From Eleginops maclovinus (Eukaryota > Chordata > Actinopteri > Perciformes > Eleginopidae): a stretch of 64,000 bases of DNA. The stretch lies in the NCBI RefSeq assembly GCF_036324505.1, contig NC_086368.1:26549878-26613877 (forward strand). Reading direction: 5' to 3'. Positions 1 through 12,200 of the stretch are shown here, one piece after another; within the stretch, counting starts at the first letter, position 1, and every line of letters starts with the position of its first letter. The notes under the pieces were generated by a model. The model was not told the DNA's origin and made no database searches. It saw nothing but the letters and a program-made list of their open reading frames with translations. Made by a program: the position numbers and the translations under genes.

Positions 1-1568
1 ATCTTCACCCCACACATGTCCACCAACAAGGAAGGTAATGAAATCTCTCCTAGAAATCTCAACTTCTCAGTAAAACTGTTCCGACCATGCTGATGTGTGT
101 TTTCTGCTTCTCCTGACAGGTTAGAGGAGTCCGACTGTGTGGGAGTTCGGGGTGTACTCGAGAGTCATAAGCAAAAGGAGGGGTATGAAATGTCCAAGTT
201 TTGGGTCTGTGTAAAAGACAGCTCATCTTTCCACTGACAGCTCCTTCCTCTCCCTGACTGACCTTTCAGGATACGGAAAAAGCCGCCTGGCAGACTGACA
301 GCGAGTCGTTGCCGAGGCACTAAGCGCGTATGAGATTCCTCCATCAGCGGCACTGTGTCACATCGTTTGGCATCGCTCGTTTGTTTTCCTCCTCTCCATC
401 ATTCTCTCTTTTGTCTCCTTCATGTTCCTCCCCGTGCATTAACACCGCCACCCAGAATAAATCCTGCTGGCTTTAAGTAGGCCGTCTTCACCTCTCTTCA
501 CCCCTACTCTCTCTCTCTCTCATGCTGTTTGCCTCTGGTGTGCGTGAGCTAGCTGTCAAGTGGACCCGGTCACCCTGTCTCGCTGTCATCTCCTTGCCCG
601 TGTGCTTAAGTATAAACACAGCCAGGTTTGAATTTGAATTTTGCAGCGACTGCCAAAGGCAACGTTGCACCTTCACAGCGGGCTCTTGTGTTTTACACGA
701 GCAGAACGACACAAAGCAAGCAAACACATCTAAGTGAGCACACATGACACCAAGGCTGTGTCTCAATTCAATACTTCCCTTAGACTTACACTGCAGGTTG
801 CACACGTGTGGAAGTGTGTGTTTGACCTTGTAGTCTCAAATTGAACGTGACTTCCATCGCTGCAGTTAGCAAGCTAGCAACAATCGTTCAGGGTAGCAAA
901 TCATTACAAACTTCTCAAATAACCCAATAAAATTAAGAGTGGTTCTTCCTGAAAGCAGGGTAATGGTACATTAAATAAAGACTGAACAGAACTATTTTAA
1001 CTTTTATATGTAAAGGGTTTTTTTCGCCAAGGCTGTCTGGTACCCCAGCTCTTCTTATGAATCCCAGCTGATGAATATTGAGTGCAAAAACATCAAGTTT
1101 TTGAACATCCAGACACTCATAGTGAACTGAATCTTTCCATAAATGGCATTGGGACGCATTTATGCACTTAAAATAGCAAACGTAAGTACAGAAGTATGGG
1201 ATTTGAGACAAGAGGAGTACAGAAGGCACGCTTCAAACCGACCAAACTCGTTACTTCTTTACATACTCTATTCCTTATTGCCCTACGGAGATAAATAAAG
1301 GTGTATCCTATCTCAACAACTCCAATACCTTGACCCTTAATGCGTTAGGATGATAACATGTTAAATTCTGGATTCACTTTCAACCTGTAGCAATGGGTGC
1401 CGTTCTTCCCCCATGCATGCATAGATGGTGCTGGTGGAAAACAGAAGCGTCTGTCCAGGCTAGCTCTCTCCCTCCCGGTGTAATGATGTGCTCCAGCCCC
1501 TAGAGACTCTTGGCTGAGTGAGCACAACCCCCCTTTGCAGTCATCCACACCCCTGCCCCCTTCCTTCA

Positions 1569-1772
<204 letters not shown>

Positions 1773-4149
1773 ACCTCTGTCCCTTTGCCGCTGTGTTTCT
1801 GCTCGTGTCCTCTCATGCCCTCGCCTTCTCTTCGCTCGCTGCGACGATGCACTCCCTCTCTTTTGTATTTTTCCCCGACTCTCCGCACTCCCTCACCGTC
1901 GCACTCATTGTCTCGTCTTTTTTTGTGTGTGTGTGTGGCGATGAGCTCCGATTCAACATTTCTCTGTGATTTTTTTTGTGTCAGATTGCCAAATTGGCTA
2001 CTGTATATAAAATCACTCACACTGTGCCAAATCCCATGAAGTAATTAAGAACTTTTAAATCCGGTAATTAACATGTAAAGATTACCCGCTCGTGCTTAGG
2101 GTTTTAGTGCAGATGCTGATAATGCTGGATAAGCAAAAGCAGTTTCACTCTGAGCAGTAGTGGGGGTGGGGGGTGGGGGCAGTGCAGATATAAATTGAAC
2201 GCCAGCATGTCCCTCTTATGTAATTCCATTATCCCAGACAATTTGCCTTAATGCGACAGTGGTAGAATCCACGGATTATAATGACTCCATTCCATCGTAG
2301 ACAGAAAGGGTGCACACGCACCGCACACGGCAATCATTTTCCAATAATTGTGCAGCCTTAACACTAACACAGAGAGAGGTTTTTTCTGTTTAGCTTTAGG
2401 GGTTGTGTACATTGTACATTTGATCCATGCGGATTCCTGGTTCTTACTCTCATAATCTGTGGATTTACCATATAGAGGTGTTATAAAAACACATGTACTT
2501 AAAGTGCATTAAAGTAGATCTACAGAGTCATGCATGATTACAGTAAGCAGACTTGTGTACAATGAGCCCTAAATCCTTCGTACTGTGTCAATATTTGTAC
2601 ACAGCGTGATTAACATCTCAGTCTAAACTGCAAGTAACTCTTATCAGTTGTTATACAGCCTTGCCTCACCTGGTAAGCATAATAAAAAGCTATTGTAAAC
2701 CTAGAGGGACAGCCTGGTGACATAAACACAGATGAGCATGCAGAAAAATGTCATCGGATTTAGGTCAAATGAGCTTTATGTTTAATTTCATACGCGGTCA
2801 ATCCAGGTCAGGAAGCTTTTTACTGAGTAATCTGGACTACAGCTTTTGGGGTGATTCTCTGTTCTCCTTTTTTTCTATTTCAAGCTCTACATTCACTGTA
2901 TGTCAACACTGAATGAGGAAGTATCAAAGCTGCTGTGATTTATTTACGTTTGATGCCCTGTATCTGACTCAGGTAAATGGGATGCAAAGGATCAGCCTCT
3001 GTGTCCTTTCAGATAAATTGGGGACTCTTTCCTTTGGTTTATTTAATCTAGCCCGAGCACTGCATTTTCCTAACCAGTCATTTGTTCCGTTAAGCACAGA
3101 TGGGAGCTACTAGAAATGGTTGGCAACAGAGCAACATCGCATAGATAACAGCGCCGCATGTCAAGGTACCCGAAGACGTCCTGTGATCCGCGTCATCAAT
3201 CAATCTTTAGAGGGCTGCTAATGTGTTCTCCCTGAGCCTCGGGGGCTGACGGAGGCGCATACCAAACACGGCCACAAAGCAAACTGACGAACAGCAATGC
3301 GGTGTCACGTTCACACGGTGGTCTGGGAACAGATGCCAGAAACATTTTGGAATATGATAGTGTGCAGCTCACGGTGGATGCTAATGCGAACCCCTCCTCC
3401 AATGAACCGAAGAAGCTGAACACTCGGGCTACTTGGACTTGTAGATGAGCCGCGGGGTCAGGTGTAAAAAAATATGAGTGCTTTCTTGTTTAAGAGTCAG
3501 ACCTGCAGAGTCTAGATTTAGCCTACTTGAGTATCGTATTACATCACTGAGTTGCACTGGGTCAACAGGTTCGCTAGGCTGCGCAGGGCTAGAGGGGGGG
3601 CTCTCGCTGCATGCTGATGCCCCAGCCGGAGTTTCTCTCTCGTTAACACACACATTCCGGCCTCCAATTGGGTAAATCGCAGCGGCGTGACCCTCGGTTA
3701 GCGAGCGAACCAGGGGACAAAGTGCAGTTCGAGCACCCGTCTGTCACCCGCTGAGGATCACGTTAATTGTGTGTTCTGTACACCTGCACACACAGCTTGC
3801 ATCTCAATGACTCGGTGCACACTGTGAGGGATGGGTGGCTGTATAAAGCTCAGGGCGGGGTGGAAATATTGTTGAGTTTCTTGTAGAACAGACTCTGGGA
3901 GCTGCACCGCTGCACTCGTTTCTGCTGACGGCGACCTGTAGTAACAACAGCTTTTTCCAGATTCACATCGACTTTAATATCCCACACAGCGAAATTCATT
4001 TGGTGGAGTGCCCGAGGCGTAAGGACACCGTAAAGTCCATGTTAAAACCAATGGGATAACATGCCCAATAAGACCCACACGCATTTAATCTCATTGAGAC
4101 CGCATAAACAAAAAGCATCAATCAAGCAGTGAAATCAATTTTGACATAA

Positions 4150-4930
4150 AAGAGCAAAAGTGCAGCTTACAGCCCTTAGGATTAAGCTGTTTTCAGGAAT
4201 GGATGGAGGAATGTGCAATGCTTCGGCTGTATCCTCTCCTTCCTACAGTCAATACAGAATGACCTTTGTCCCAGGACACGGGAAAATAAATAAAGTTTTA
4301 TGTGAAGACTTTGGAAGGAGAGCACTTCCAGGCAGCAACACAACACAAACCAATGCTTTATACAATCATTTGAGCCCATTGCACATATTAATGCCTTGCA
4401 TAGCGTTCAAAAGTGATCAGATGATATTGTGGTCTGAAATCCTCAATAGGTGTAAAAGTGCAAGGGATCGGTTTTAGGACCCTTTAATTAAGCTGTTTTC
4501 TGGAATGGATGGAGGTATGCTTCAATCTGCTGTATCCTGTCCTTACTACACTGTCAATACACAATGACATTTGTCCCAGGACAGGGGAAAATAAAGCTAT
4601 ATGTGAGGACTTTGGAAGGCAGGCACACAGAAAGCTTTATACAATCATTTGAGCCCATTGCACATATTAATACCTTGTATAGTGCTCCCAAGTGATCAGA
4701 AAAACATGAAAATGTCGTCTAAAGTCCTCAATACTGTCTCAATATGTGTAAAAGTGCAAGGGATCGGCTTTAAGACCCTTTAATTAAGCTGTTTTCTGGA
4801 ATGGATGGAGGTATTTGCAATGCTACACTGTCAATACACATTGACATTTGTCCCAGGACAGGGGAAAATAAAGCTATATGTGAGGACTTTGGAAGGCAGG
4901 CACACAAAACCATGCTTTATACAATCACGT
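4150..4930 (+). repeat. Three-copy tandem repeat, unit about 297 bp
   Basis: Three head-to-tail copies share the block AAAAGTGCA (4156, 4454, 4750), then AAGCTGTTTTC, GGAATGGATGGAGG, TGTCCCAGGACA, GACTTTGGAAGG and CTTTATACAATCA in the same order. Spacings are 298 and 296 bp. Copy 1 is the most diverged; copy 2 is complete; copy 3 breaks off after about 180 bp near 4930. It lies in rybp intron 2. No tRNA-like head, terminal inverted repeat or poly-A tail was seen, so a local tandem duplication or a satellite-like repeat is favoured. Confidence 0.9.
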
Positions 4931-5784
4931 CAGACAATTGCACCTTTCAAAGTTCACCTGTCGCCTTGATTCCAAAACAACTTGGGAGGAAAATAAGCGT
5001 TTTGCCTCGTACCGTCAGTGAGGAACTCTAATTAGTGAACACACGTGTCCTCACGCCCCAAAAGCACATTCAGAAAGCGGAGAGCCTCGGATAAAAGCGG
5101 CGAGACAAACATCCACACGTAGCCTCAAGTGTGAATCATTTAGCTAAGAGCATGTTGCTTTGTCCCATGCTCTGCTGGAACACATCAAACAGGGAGGAAA
5201 GAGAAAGCTAATTAGTGCTCATTAGAATAAGAGGCAGCCCCACAACTACACAATCGCATTAATCAAAGGTTAACTATTCACATCAAACGGGAACGTGTGA
5301 CAAACACTCCTGTGATGTCATGTGCTCCCAATTACCAGATAGAGGCAACTGGGCTGTTGCCAAAGCACGGTGGCAGGATGGCGACGACATGCTCGTGTGT
5401 TTCCTGCTAAACCGTCAGCTGTAGTCCATAGCGAGAAGATAAAGGGGGAAGGGAGCCAGACAATTTAATAAATGAGCGCAATTTTGGGGGGTTTTCAGTA
5501 AAATGTTGTCAGGTTTTCTCCTCTGCGGTGCGCCGGCAGTGCCACTCATTGTAAAACCACAGCTGTGAGGGTTAGAGTGCAGGGTGACTCGTCAACAAAC
5601 CCACATGTGACTCATCTATCTCTCCGTCTCATCGTGCAACTGATGACACGAGTAAACAAAGTCACATTGTGGTATACGCAGCTTCACTTCAAAAACATTC
5701 CCCAGAACGGGGGGGGGGGGAGGCGTCAGCGTACACAGAAAAGTGAAAGGGAATCCCGCCGTGACATTTAACTTATGCTTTCAC

Positions 5785-6545
5785 CTCTGTTTCCCATAAG
5801 GCTGCTGCTGACGTCAGACAACACGATCAAAGGAAAGCTCGCAGGAAACGTCTGGGAAGTACAAGCCTGTTGCTAGAAATGCTGATATGACTAATTCTGG
5901 GACATTTTATGAGTAAAACACGTCACTTGTTTTTGGCAGATTGAACATGATTTATCATAGATCTAACAAGTGGAGCTCATCTGGACCGTCATGTCGGGTG
6001 GGGCTTTAGCTTCAACTAAGACATGGTAAAGAAATAAAATGCAAATCTGGGTTTATCTCTAAGGCTGCTTACCAACACAATCAATACTCCTTACTGTACA
6101 CCCACCTCATGCACAATACATCAGACTTTTCAACCCATTATATGAACATCTGCAATCCTACAGGTAGGTGAAATACACACCTCGGTTTCCCATAAGACTT
6201 CTGCTGACCTCAGACAACATGTGTTCAAGTGGGAAACGACCGGGGAAATACAAGCCTGTTGCTAGAAATGCTGATATGACTAATTCTGAGAATTTTTCAG
6301 AAAGAAATCATGAGTAAAGTCACTTTGTTTTTGGCAGATTATAGACAAATAACAGGTCGCTAACAGGTGGAGCCCATCTGGACCCTCATGTCAGATTAGG
6401 CTTCAACTACATGGCGTTAACACATGATGGACGTAATCTCTAATGCTGATTAATAACACATTTACTTATCCAAGAAACTGTAGACCCACCTTATGCAGCA
6501 TGCTCTGCAATCCTACAGGTCGGTGAAATGCACCGGCATGCATTC
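5785..6545 (+). repeat. Two-copy tandem duplication, unit about 396 bp
   Basis: Copy 1 (about 5785-6180) and copy 2 (about 6181-6545) share TTTCCCATAAG (5790 and 6186), TACAAGCCTGTTGCTAGAAA, TGCTGATATGACTAATTCTG, TTGTTTTTGGCAGATT, CATCTGGACC and CTGCAATCCTACAGGT in the same order and orientation. Substitutions and small indels distinguish them, so the duplication is not recent. No coding content is seen. Confidence 0.88.
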
Positions 6546-6937
6546 ACCTTGTATCTCCACGAGAAAAAATAAAGGCTGTTGCTCCGATGATGCACTGTAG
6601 TAGCTGTACAGCCATCATGAAGTATGGTCTCCTCTTCCCCACCACAACCCCCTCCCCCCTCTGGCTAGTGAAGCAGCCAGCATACCTAGACCAATGCATA
6701 ACAGCAATGCCAGGAGGATCAAATAAACAAATAATAAAAATAGGGATAATCCAGACAACGGAAGAGGCTGCTTGAAGAAGTGTCCATCAACAAGTCCGCT
6801 AACAGACAAATAGGCTGTCGATCAAAGTTGTCATTCCCATAAATTGCGATGCAGTGCTGCAGCCCAGCCAAGCAGGGGAAAAAACGAGACGCTCAGACGA
6901 GCGAGAGAGAGAGGGAGAGGAGGGAGAGCAACGTTAC

Positions 6938-7063
6938 CTTGTGGATGTGCCCTTCCTCACATCGCAGATGCTGCATTTGAAAGCCTCGGCGGTGTTCCTG
7001 AAGGTGCACACGCTACAGTCCCAGTAGCCGTCATCTGCAGCCTGTTTGGCTTGTCTTTTTGGC
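6938..7063 (-). CDS. rybp: rybp coding exon 2 (RanBP2/NZF zinc finger)
   Basis: The exon follows an acceptor TTTCAG ending at 7064 and ends at a GTAACG donor at 6937. With the two bases of exon 1 it reads [15 protein letters not shown], then [19 protein letters not shown], then DVRKGTSTR (last codon split). The C-x2-C-x10-C-x2-C pattern with W before the first Cys and TF after the second is the NZF zinc finger that binds ubiquitin, including H2AK119ub in variant PRC1. [13 protein letters not shown] points to RYBP; YAF2 has, from memory, KCMMCDVRKG. Length 126 nt fits exactly (1 + 41 codons + 2). The next exon (KPRINSQL...) was not found at 1-6937, so it lies beyond the left edge. Teleosts may carry rybpa and rybpb; I cannot tell which this is. 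Confidence 0.94.
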
Positions 7064-7279
7064 CTGAAACGTTGAGGACAAGTTAGTTTTCTGAACATCA
7101 TTGCATTAGTCAAGATAATATGTTAAGATGTAATGATCCGATATGAAAAATTCCCCTCTGTATATTTTGTGGGGAGTAGAGACACGGTGCAGTACAAATA
7201 CACACATGTCCCCTTAGTAGATAGGTATAATAGAGTGTTCTTATTTATTCTGTATATTTTATAGTGTGTAGATACTCTC

Positions 7280-7440
7280 TGAATACGTGTCTTTTCTACA
7301 AAAAATATGTATTTTATTTTTATTTTATTCTATTATGATAGCACATTTGTCATTCTTGTACATTAACTGTCAAAATGCTGCTGTGACAAAACAATTTCCC
7401 AACTTGGGATACATAATCCATCTTTCTAACACAGGTATAG
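7280..7440 (+). mobile_element. LINE-type 3' tail relic
   Basis: The stretch near 7376-7430 reads GCTGCTGTGACAAAACAATT followed by TCCCAACTTGGGATACATAA. This resembles, from memory, the 3' end common to several teleost non-LTR elements (gctgtaacaa...atttccc...tgggat). No coding part remains and the 5' limit is uncertain. Confidence 0.4.
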
Positions 7441-7493
7441 GTCCACACATGCATTATAGAGGTTTCCAGAGCGATGAGGCTGCCAGTCTGTCC

Positions 7494-7637
7494 TGCTCAA
7501 GGGCACCTCGGCAGTGCCCAGTATGTGAAATGGCACCTCTCCAGCTACCAGTCCACACTCACATTATTTATTTAGCCTGTTTGGGACTTGAACCGGCGAC
7601 CCTTCAAGTCCCTACAGACTGAGCTACTGCCGCCCCT
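7494..7637 (-). mobile_element. tRNA-derived SINE fragment (family A, copy 1)
   Basis: On the minus strand the right end reads GGGGCGGCAGTAGCTCAG, a tRNA-like pol III A-box region, and further on GTCGCCGGTTCAAGTCCC, a B box. Downstream blocks ACTGGTAGCTGGAGAGGTGC and GGGCACTGCCGAGGTGCCC match the copies at 12995-13180 and 44958-45269. The region just before the B box is shortened, and the 3' part beyond about 7494 is missing. Confidence 0.75.
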
Positions 7638-8190
7638 TAAAAACAAGTAAGGAGATTGTGACGAACATAACACGTTGTGTAATAAAAGCAGCTCCTAAGT
7701 GCCGCACGAATCATGGTGTTGTCATTAATCTGGGGTTCGAGTCCCGGCCAGTCCTTGGGGTTTATAACATCCACCACGCAGCTCCACATCGTCCGATTGC
7801 ATCGCCAGCTAAGGCTAGCAGGCAGGCAGGCAGGGAAGCATTGCTGAAAAAAAATTCGGCATCGAAAGCTTAGCATGTCGGCTAACAAAAGCAATATCAA
7901 ACAATGTCAATTTCGACATTGACCCTGCAAAAGGCTTCGTCGAGACGGAAGAGCGTTTCAGGGAATGCCAGGCGTCTCCTCTGAAAAAATTCCCTTTGTC
8001 TGTTAAGTGACTGGGGTTTGTAAAGGGGAGCGAGAAGCCGCCATAGTGACTGCACTATTCTAGCTAGCTGTGGCATACCGTACAGAAAAAAAAGGGAGAA
8101 ACGATCCCCGTGTGAGGGAAACGCATTGCAAATATCGAGCCCCAAAACGTACAAAACCAGCAGAAATTGGGCATTTGTTGGTCGCATTAC

Positions 8191-8216
8191 CTGGTAGGGC
8201 TCTTCTTGTCGCCCAT
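8191..8216 (-). CDS. rybp: rybp coding exon 1 (start codon; MGDKKSPTR)
   Basis: The minus strand reads ATG at 8216-8214 in a near-perfect Kozak context (CACCATGG), then GGC GAC AAG AAG AGC CCT ACC AG, and a GTAATG splice donor at 8190. MGDKKSPT plus a split arginine codon is the conserved N-terminus of RYBP and its paralogue YAF2; the choice of RYBP comes from exon 2. The exon is 26 coding bases and ends in phase 2. Human RYBP, as I recall, begins two residues earlier (MTMGDKK); here the preceding codons read TTC ACC ACC, so translation should start directly at MGDKK. The same frame is open further upstream to about 8381, but that stretch is taken as 5' UTR because the Kozak ATG and family alignment start here. 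RYBP is a nuclear Polycomb PRC1 adaptor. Confidence 0.93.
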
Positions 8217-8430
8217 GGTGGTGAATATTCCTCGGAAATAAGAAAGAAAAAGGGGCCTCCTTTTAATTGTCAGTGAATGTAGTGGGTTTCCAGATAGAGC
8301 CGCTGCTGAAGCTGTTGGCAGACAGGCTCCACTCAGCGCTGGCTCGAGGCACGGCACAGCGACTGACTGCACTACCCCCACGTGACCGCAGCTCGGCCAA
8401 TCAGAAGGCGAGTCGGTTTAAAAGTCTGGA
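8217..8430 (-). promoter_or_regulatory. rybp: rybp 5' UTR and putative core promoter
   Basis: This is the segment directly upstream of the rybp ATG in the minus-strand direction. It contains a palindromic E-box CACGTG at 8379-8384 (USF/Myc-type) and a CCAAT box at 8397-8401, read as ATTGG on the gene strand, about 180 bases upstream of the ATG. CpG dinucleotides are more frequent at 8150-8410 than in the A/T-rich DNA beyond 8430. An E-box next to an NF-Y-type CCAAT box is common in TATA-less housekeeping promoters. The transcription start and any non-coding first exon cannot be placed from sequence alone. Confidence 0.5.
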
Positions 8431-9129
8431 TGGATGTTTTTTTATAGAAGCAATTTTTTAATAACTGCCAGGGGAAATTTGACAGACCTCGCTTTAACCC
8501 ATAGTTCAGGATGACATTGTTGGAATATTGATTAGCCTTCATTTCGATGTCTTTTAAATTAAACGTATGAAGGAACTAAAATTGCTTCACACAAGACACT
8601 AGAAGATAAAGGAAGCAAAACACAAATCATTAAATTAAGTTATGCAAAACAAAAAACATTACTACAGTTTTGCCAAAACAACAGCTCAAATCATGTTAAA
8701 AAGAAGGTGCTATTAGTGCAAAAAAACGTTTTCGACAAGTGGATTTAATATATATATTTTAATTCTATTCTATGTAATCAACATTACAGATCTGCTCATT
8801 ACAACAGTCAGAATTGTAATTTATGGTTAATAATAATACTATTATCAGTAATAATGATGTAATGCAGAAGCCAGGAGTTTCACCACCAGACTGAACCATT
8901 TTCACTCAATTTCACACATACTCTACGAGTGATTTGGAGTTTGAGGTTTACCAAAACTGCACATTATTGGACTCTGGGAGCAAGACAAGTAAGGAAACCC
9001 TGTAAACATGCCAGCTACTCATAACATTAAGGCTCTAATAAGAACACATTTGAATTCTTGTACCATTGTGTAATCTGTAAATATGTACATTGAATTTAAC
9101 ACCTAGTGCCTTCTAGTTACTGCTTCTAC

Positions 9130-9243
9130 TGCTTTTTTAAGTGTTGTTATTTGATTCTTCCTATGTTTTTTACTGCATTGAGAGAAGCCTACACAGTTTT
9201 GTTGTACCTGAGTGTGATGACAATAAAGACATTCTGATTCTGA
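9130..9243 (+). mobile_element. LINE-type 3' tail relic
   Basis: The end reads TTGTACCTGAGTGTGATGAC followed by AATAAAGACATTCTGATTCTG. This resembles, from memory, 3' ends of teleost non-LTR retrotransposons, where an AATAAAG box is followed by short ATTCT-type repeats. No coding sequence precedes it, so this is a heavily 5'-truncated insertion at most. Confidence 0.4.
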
Positions 9244-12200
9244 CATTATCCTTTAATCAAAAAGTAATGCTGTAGACCATTTAGGCAATTCTTTAACTCC
9301 ATAAAAGAAAGGTTTTCATACAATTCATGCACAGACCACAAAGAAAAGCTATTCCTTTGCATTCAGGATTGGGCATATCTGTACAGAATATCTGTGAAAG
9401 TTCAAAATATATTTCTCTTCAGAGCTTCTTGAAACATCAGGTTTAATAGGGAGAGATACAGCCACATTGTTTATTGAAAAGTCTAGTCTCTTGATTGATT
9501 TAAGACCCTAATCCGACACAGAAAACCTTCATTCATCCAAAATTGGCAAGGCAAACTTTCATTTTACGCTCCTGGCTCTGACAGGCTGCGTCATGGAATG
9601 TGTTGGAGCACACACATCTCACGCTCCTCCGCTCTGCCCAGGACCAGGCTCTCTGTGGGGGAGAACCAAGAGTGAATCATGTAGGCTCATTAGCTGCTCT
9701 CCACGGCTTCAGGTCCTATTGTGAATCCCTCGCCTTTTCAGTTCAGAGTGAATATCCCTGCCTCCACATAAGTCTGCCCCTCCGCCCAGTGATTACCTCT
9801 GCTTAGCTTATAGCATGCTGCTCTAATTGAGCTTCATCACGGTGGCCTACTGATAACTACAATTCATTCAAAACAACATTAAGCCCTGCCTCGCTGATTC
9901 CGTAATGAGTTCCTGGGAAAACTGTGCTTTTTTTTTTGTAGTTGTAGCTTTCAAGTTATACGGTTGCATGCAGTGTTGCGAGACGTGTTCATTTGTATGC
10001 ACAGGTAACATGAATTCTTGCCTTTTCATTCCCTAGACCACAATATGTGTGCAGACTGGTTAAATCATTGCTGCAACAGGGATGTAGAGCATTTTAAAGC
10101 AGGCGTTAACAAACATTTACAGAGAACAGCTGGCCTAAAGGCAAGAACAGCGCACTTGAGAAGCAGATTCTTCGCTCTCTCATCAACTACACCCTTGAGC
10201 AAGGCGCTTACATTACTTGCAGACATTTTCACAAGACAAACAGTCTGCCCTAATTCATTATTTATGAGAGGTGAGTAGCCGAGTTTGAGCAGCATGACAC
10301 GAGGTGGTGAAACAAATCAGAGGTGTGATACAATAAAAGAATAATTTCATGTGATACAAAGGAGGATGACAGTTGTGCTGATTATGTTTGTGCACAATTT
10401 ATTTCCAGAAAACTCCCAGAAAGTGGAAGTCTCTGTCAGATTGTTGGTTTACCAACAATAAAAAACTGTTCAGACTGAATCTGACTGCATCCATTGTGTC
10501 GAACAGCACTTTGTTTGAAGCACAATGCAGCCTTGAATACCAATAACTCCAGAGAGCTGCGGTGTGTCTGACAGCAGAAGATTGAGGTTGTACTGCTTCC
10601 AGGCATGGATGTGTAAAACCTGAGTGGTGTCTAGTGTGTTTGGAGAAATCACAGGTTCAATCTCAATGGCAGCCAATATGCCAATCAAACATCTCCATTC
10701 GTCATGATTAAGCCTATATTGGCACATCTGTAATTAAGGATCAGAGGCATTGTCGGGTGCCAATGCAGGAAGCAGTGTGGAAAAATATGGGATGTGAGGG
10801 TTGAAAAGAAGAAATTCTTATTGTCTAACCTGTCAAAATGTAAAGTGAAGTGACAAACATCATATGGGGGGAGGGGGGGATAATCCATAGTGACAGAAAT
10901 AGTTGAGTAAAGAATGAATTGTTGGATTGTTGAATATGTACCATAAAGTTTTGGGCACAGACTTTGACCATCCGACAAACAGCTCTTATGCACATTGGCT
11001 TTTCGCTACATGAGACACAGAAACAAGTCCTTTTTAATTAAAGCCAACAACATGAAGCTTCAAAATTATGCCTGTCACTTATTTCTGTGGTAAGGGGCAT
11101 CAAGCTGCTCCTAGGTGTCCCAATGACAAAGGGAAGTATCGACCAATCGTACGTTTTGGTCTTAAGAAACAAGGATTTACAGATTTTTAGGTGGTGCTCT
11201 CATACACAAACGAAAAGCGATAAAACCAATGGGGTTGAACATTAAAAAGAAGGTCTTGAGAGAGGCTCAAACCGTTCATCTTTACCAAAACTGATGTGGT
11301 GGGAGGGACTTTCCCAGCAGTTCCACCATCCTGTAAGCATTTTGGTCCAAGCATATTACCACATTCACCATGCCCAAATTGCCATGTGCAAGTATGTTAT
11401 AATGAGAGACTTTTTTAAATGTTGGCATTGGGCATATTCTGACACTGCCTGGGTTGTGCTAAATGTGTTTCATAGTGTTAAAGTCAAGGTTTATGTGAAC
11501 AACTGTGTAATGGGTGGGGGTTTGGGTGCTCCATGTGGATCAGACTTTAAGACGGATCTGGATTATCATGCCAATCAAAGACTTTGTTTCCGAAATACTG
11601 AAACCAAAAGAATACGTGTAAAATGTCAGAAATGAAAGCCGAGCAAGGTGTTGTGAAATATAAAGTGAGAAATGGAGACACTTTGATTAAATCCTCATCC
11701 TTTCTGTTCAGCGATCACAGTACATGAGGAATTAAACGGCTCACAAGGACAAAGCTTTAGCATTAAATGACAAGCAATGGGAATATGTGGCAATCAAACC
11801 TTGAGATGTATTCATCTTTTCAACATCTTAACACAAGTCGTCTTGCTTTGACTACTTGAGTTTATCACGAGCCTCCAACATTTGACCTGAATCTCAAAAC
11901 TCCCCGGCAATTTCTCCAGATGAGCCCACAGTGTAATTTCAATATGCCACTGAATCACTTCTGTGGGCACAAACAAAAAGATGCCACGTATCAGTCTGGT
12001 GAGCACAACCTCTCAGGGGAGAAGGGAAGAAATCAGCTTCTGTTTGGCACCATTTCACTCTGTTTACTTGTTCCTCGAAAAACATTGAGAAACCGAGGAG
12101 TGGAGATAAGATGGAAAGAGAGCAGGGGGCAGAAGTGGGAGAATCGGCTGCTAAGAAAATCAACGGGACAGTAGATAGAGGACAATCTCTTTCTCTTTCT

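Larger units (their letters stand above)
7064..8190 (-). other. rybp: rybp intron 1 (1127 bp)
   Basis: Complete intron bounded by a GTAATG donor at 8190 and an acceptor TTTCAG at 7064. It contains a LINE-type 3' tail relic (about 7280-7440) and a minus-strand tRNA-derived SINE fragment (7494-7637). The remainder (7640-8190) shows no coding or repeat signal that I recognise. Confidence 0.85.

Noticed and set aside
6938..7063. Assignment of the zinc-finger exon to yaf2
   Set aside because: The residues CSICDVRKG match RYBP; YAF2 has Met-Met between the second pair of Cys as recalled. The shq1 neighbour also supports rybp.
7560..7640. A functional tRNA gene on the minus strand (A and B boxes present)
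   Set aside because: The cloverleaf cannot be closed, the block continues into SINE body sequence, and similar blocks occur elsewhere in the window.
8187..8381. In-frame upstream extension of rybp exon 1 (a longer N-terminus)
   Set aside because: Family members start at MGDKK or two codons before; the upstream codons show no conservation that I know of, and the Kozak context favours the internal ATG.
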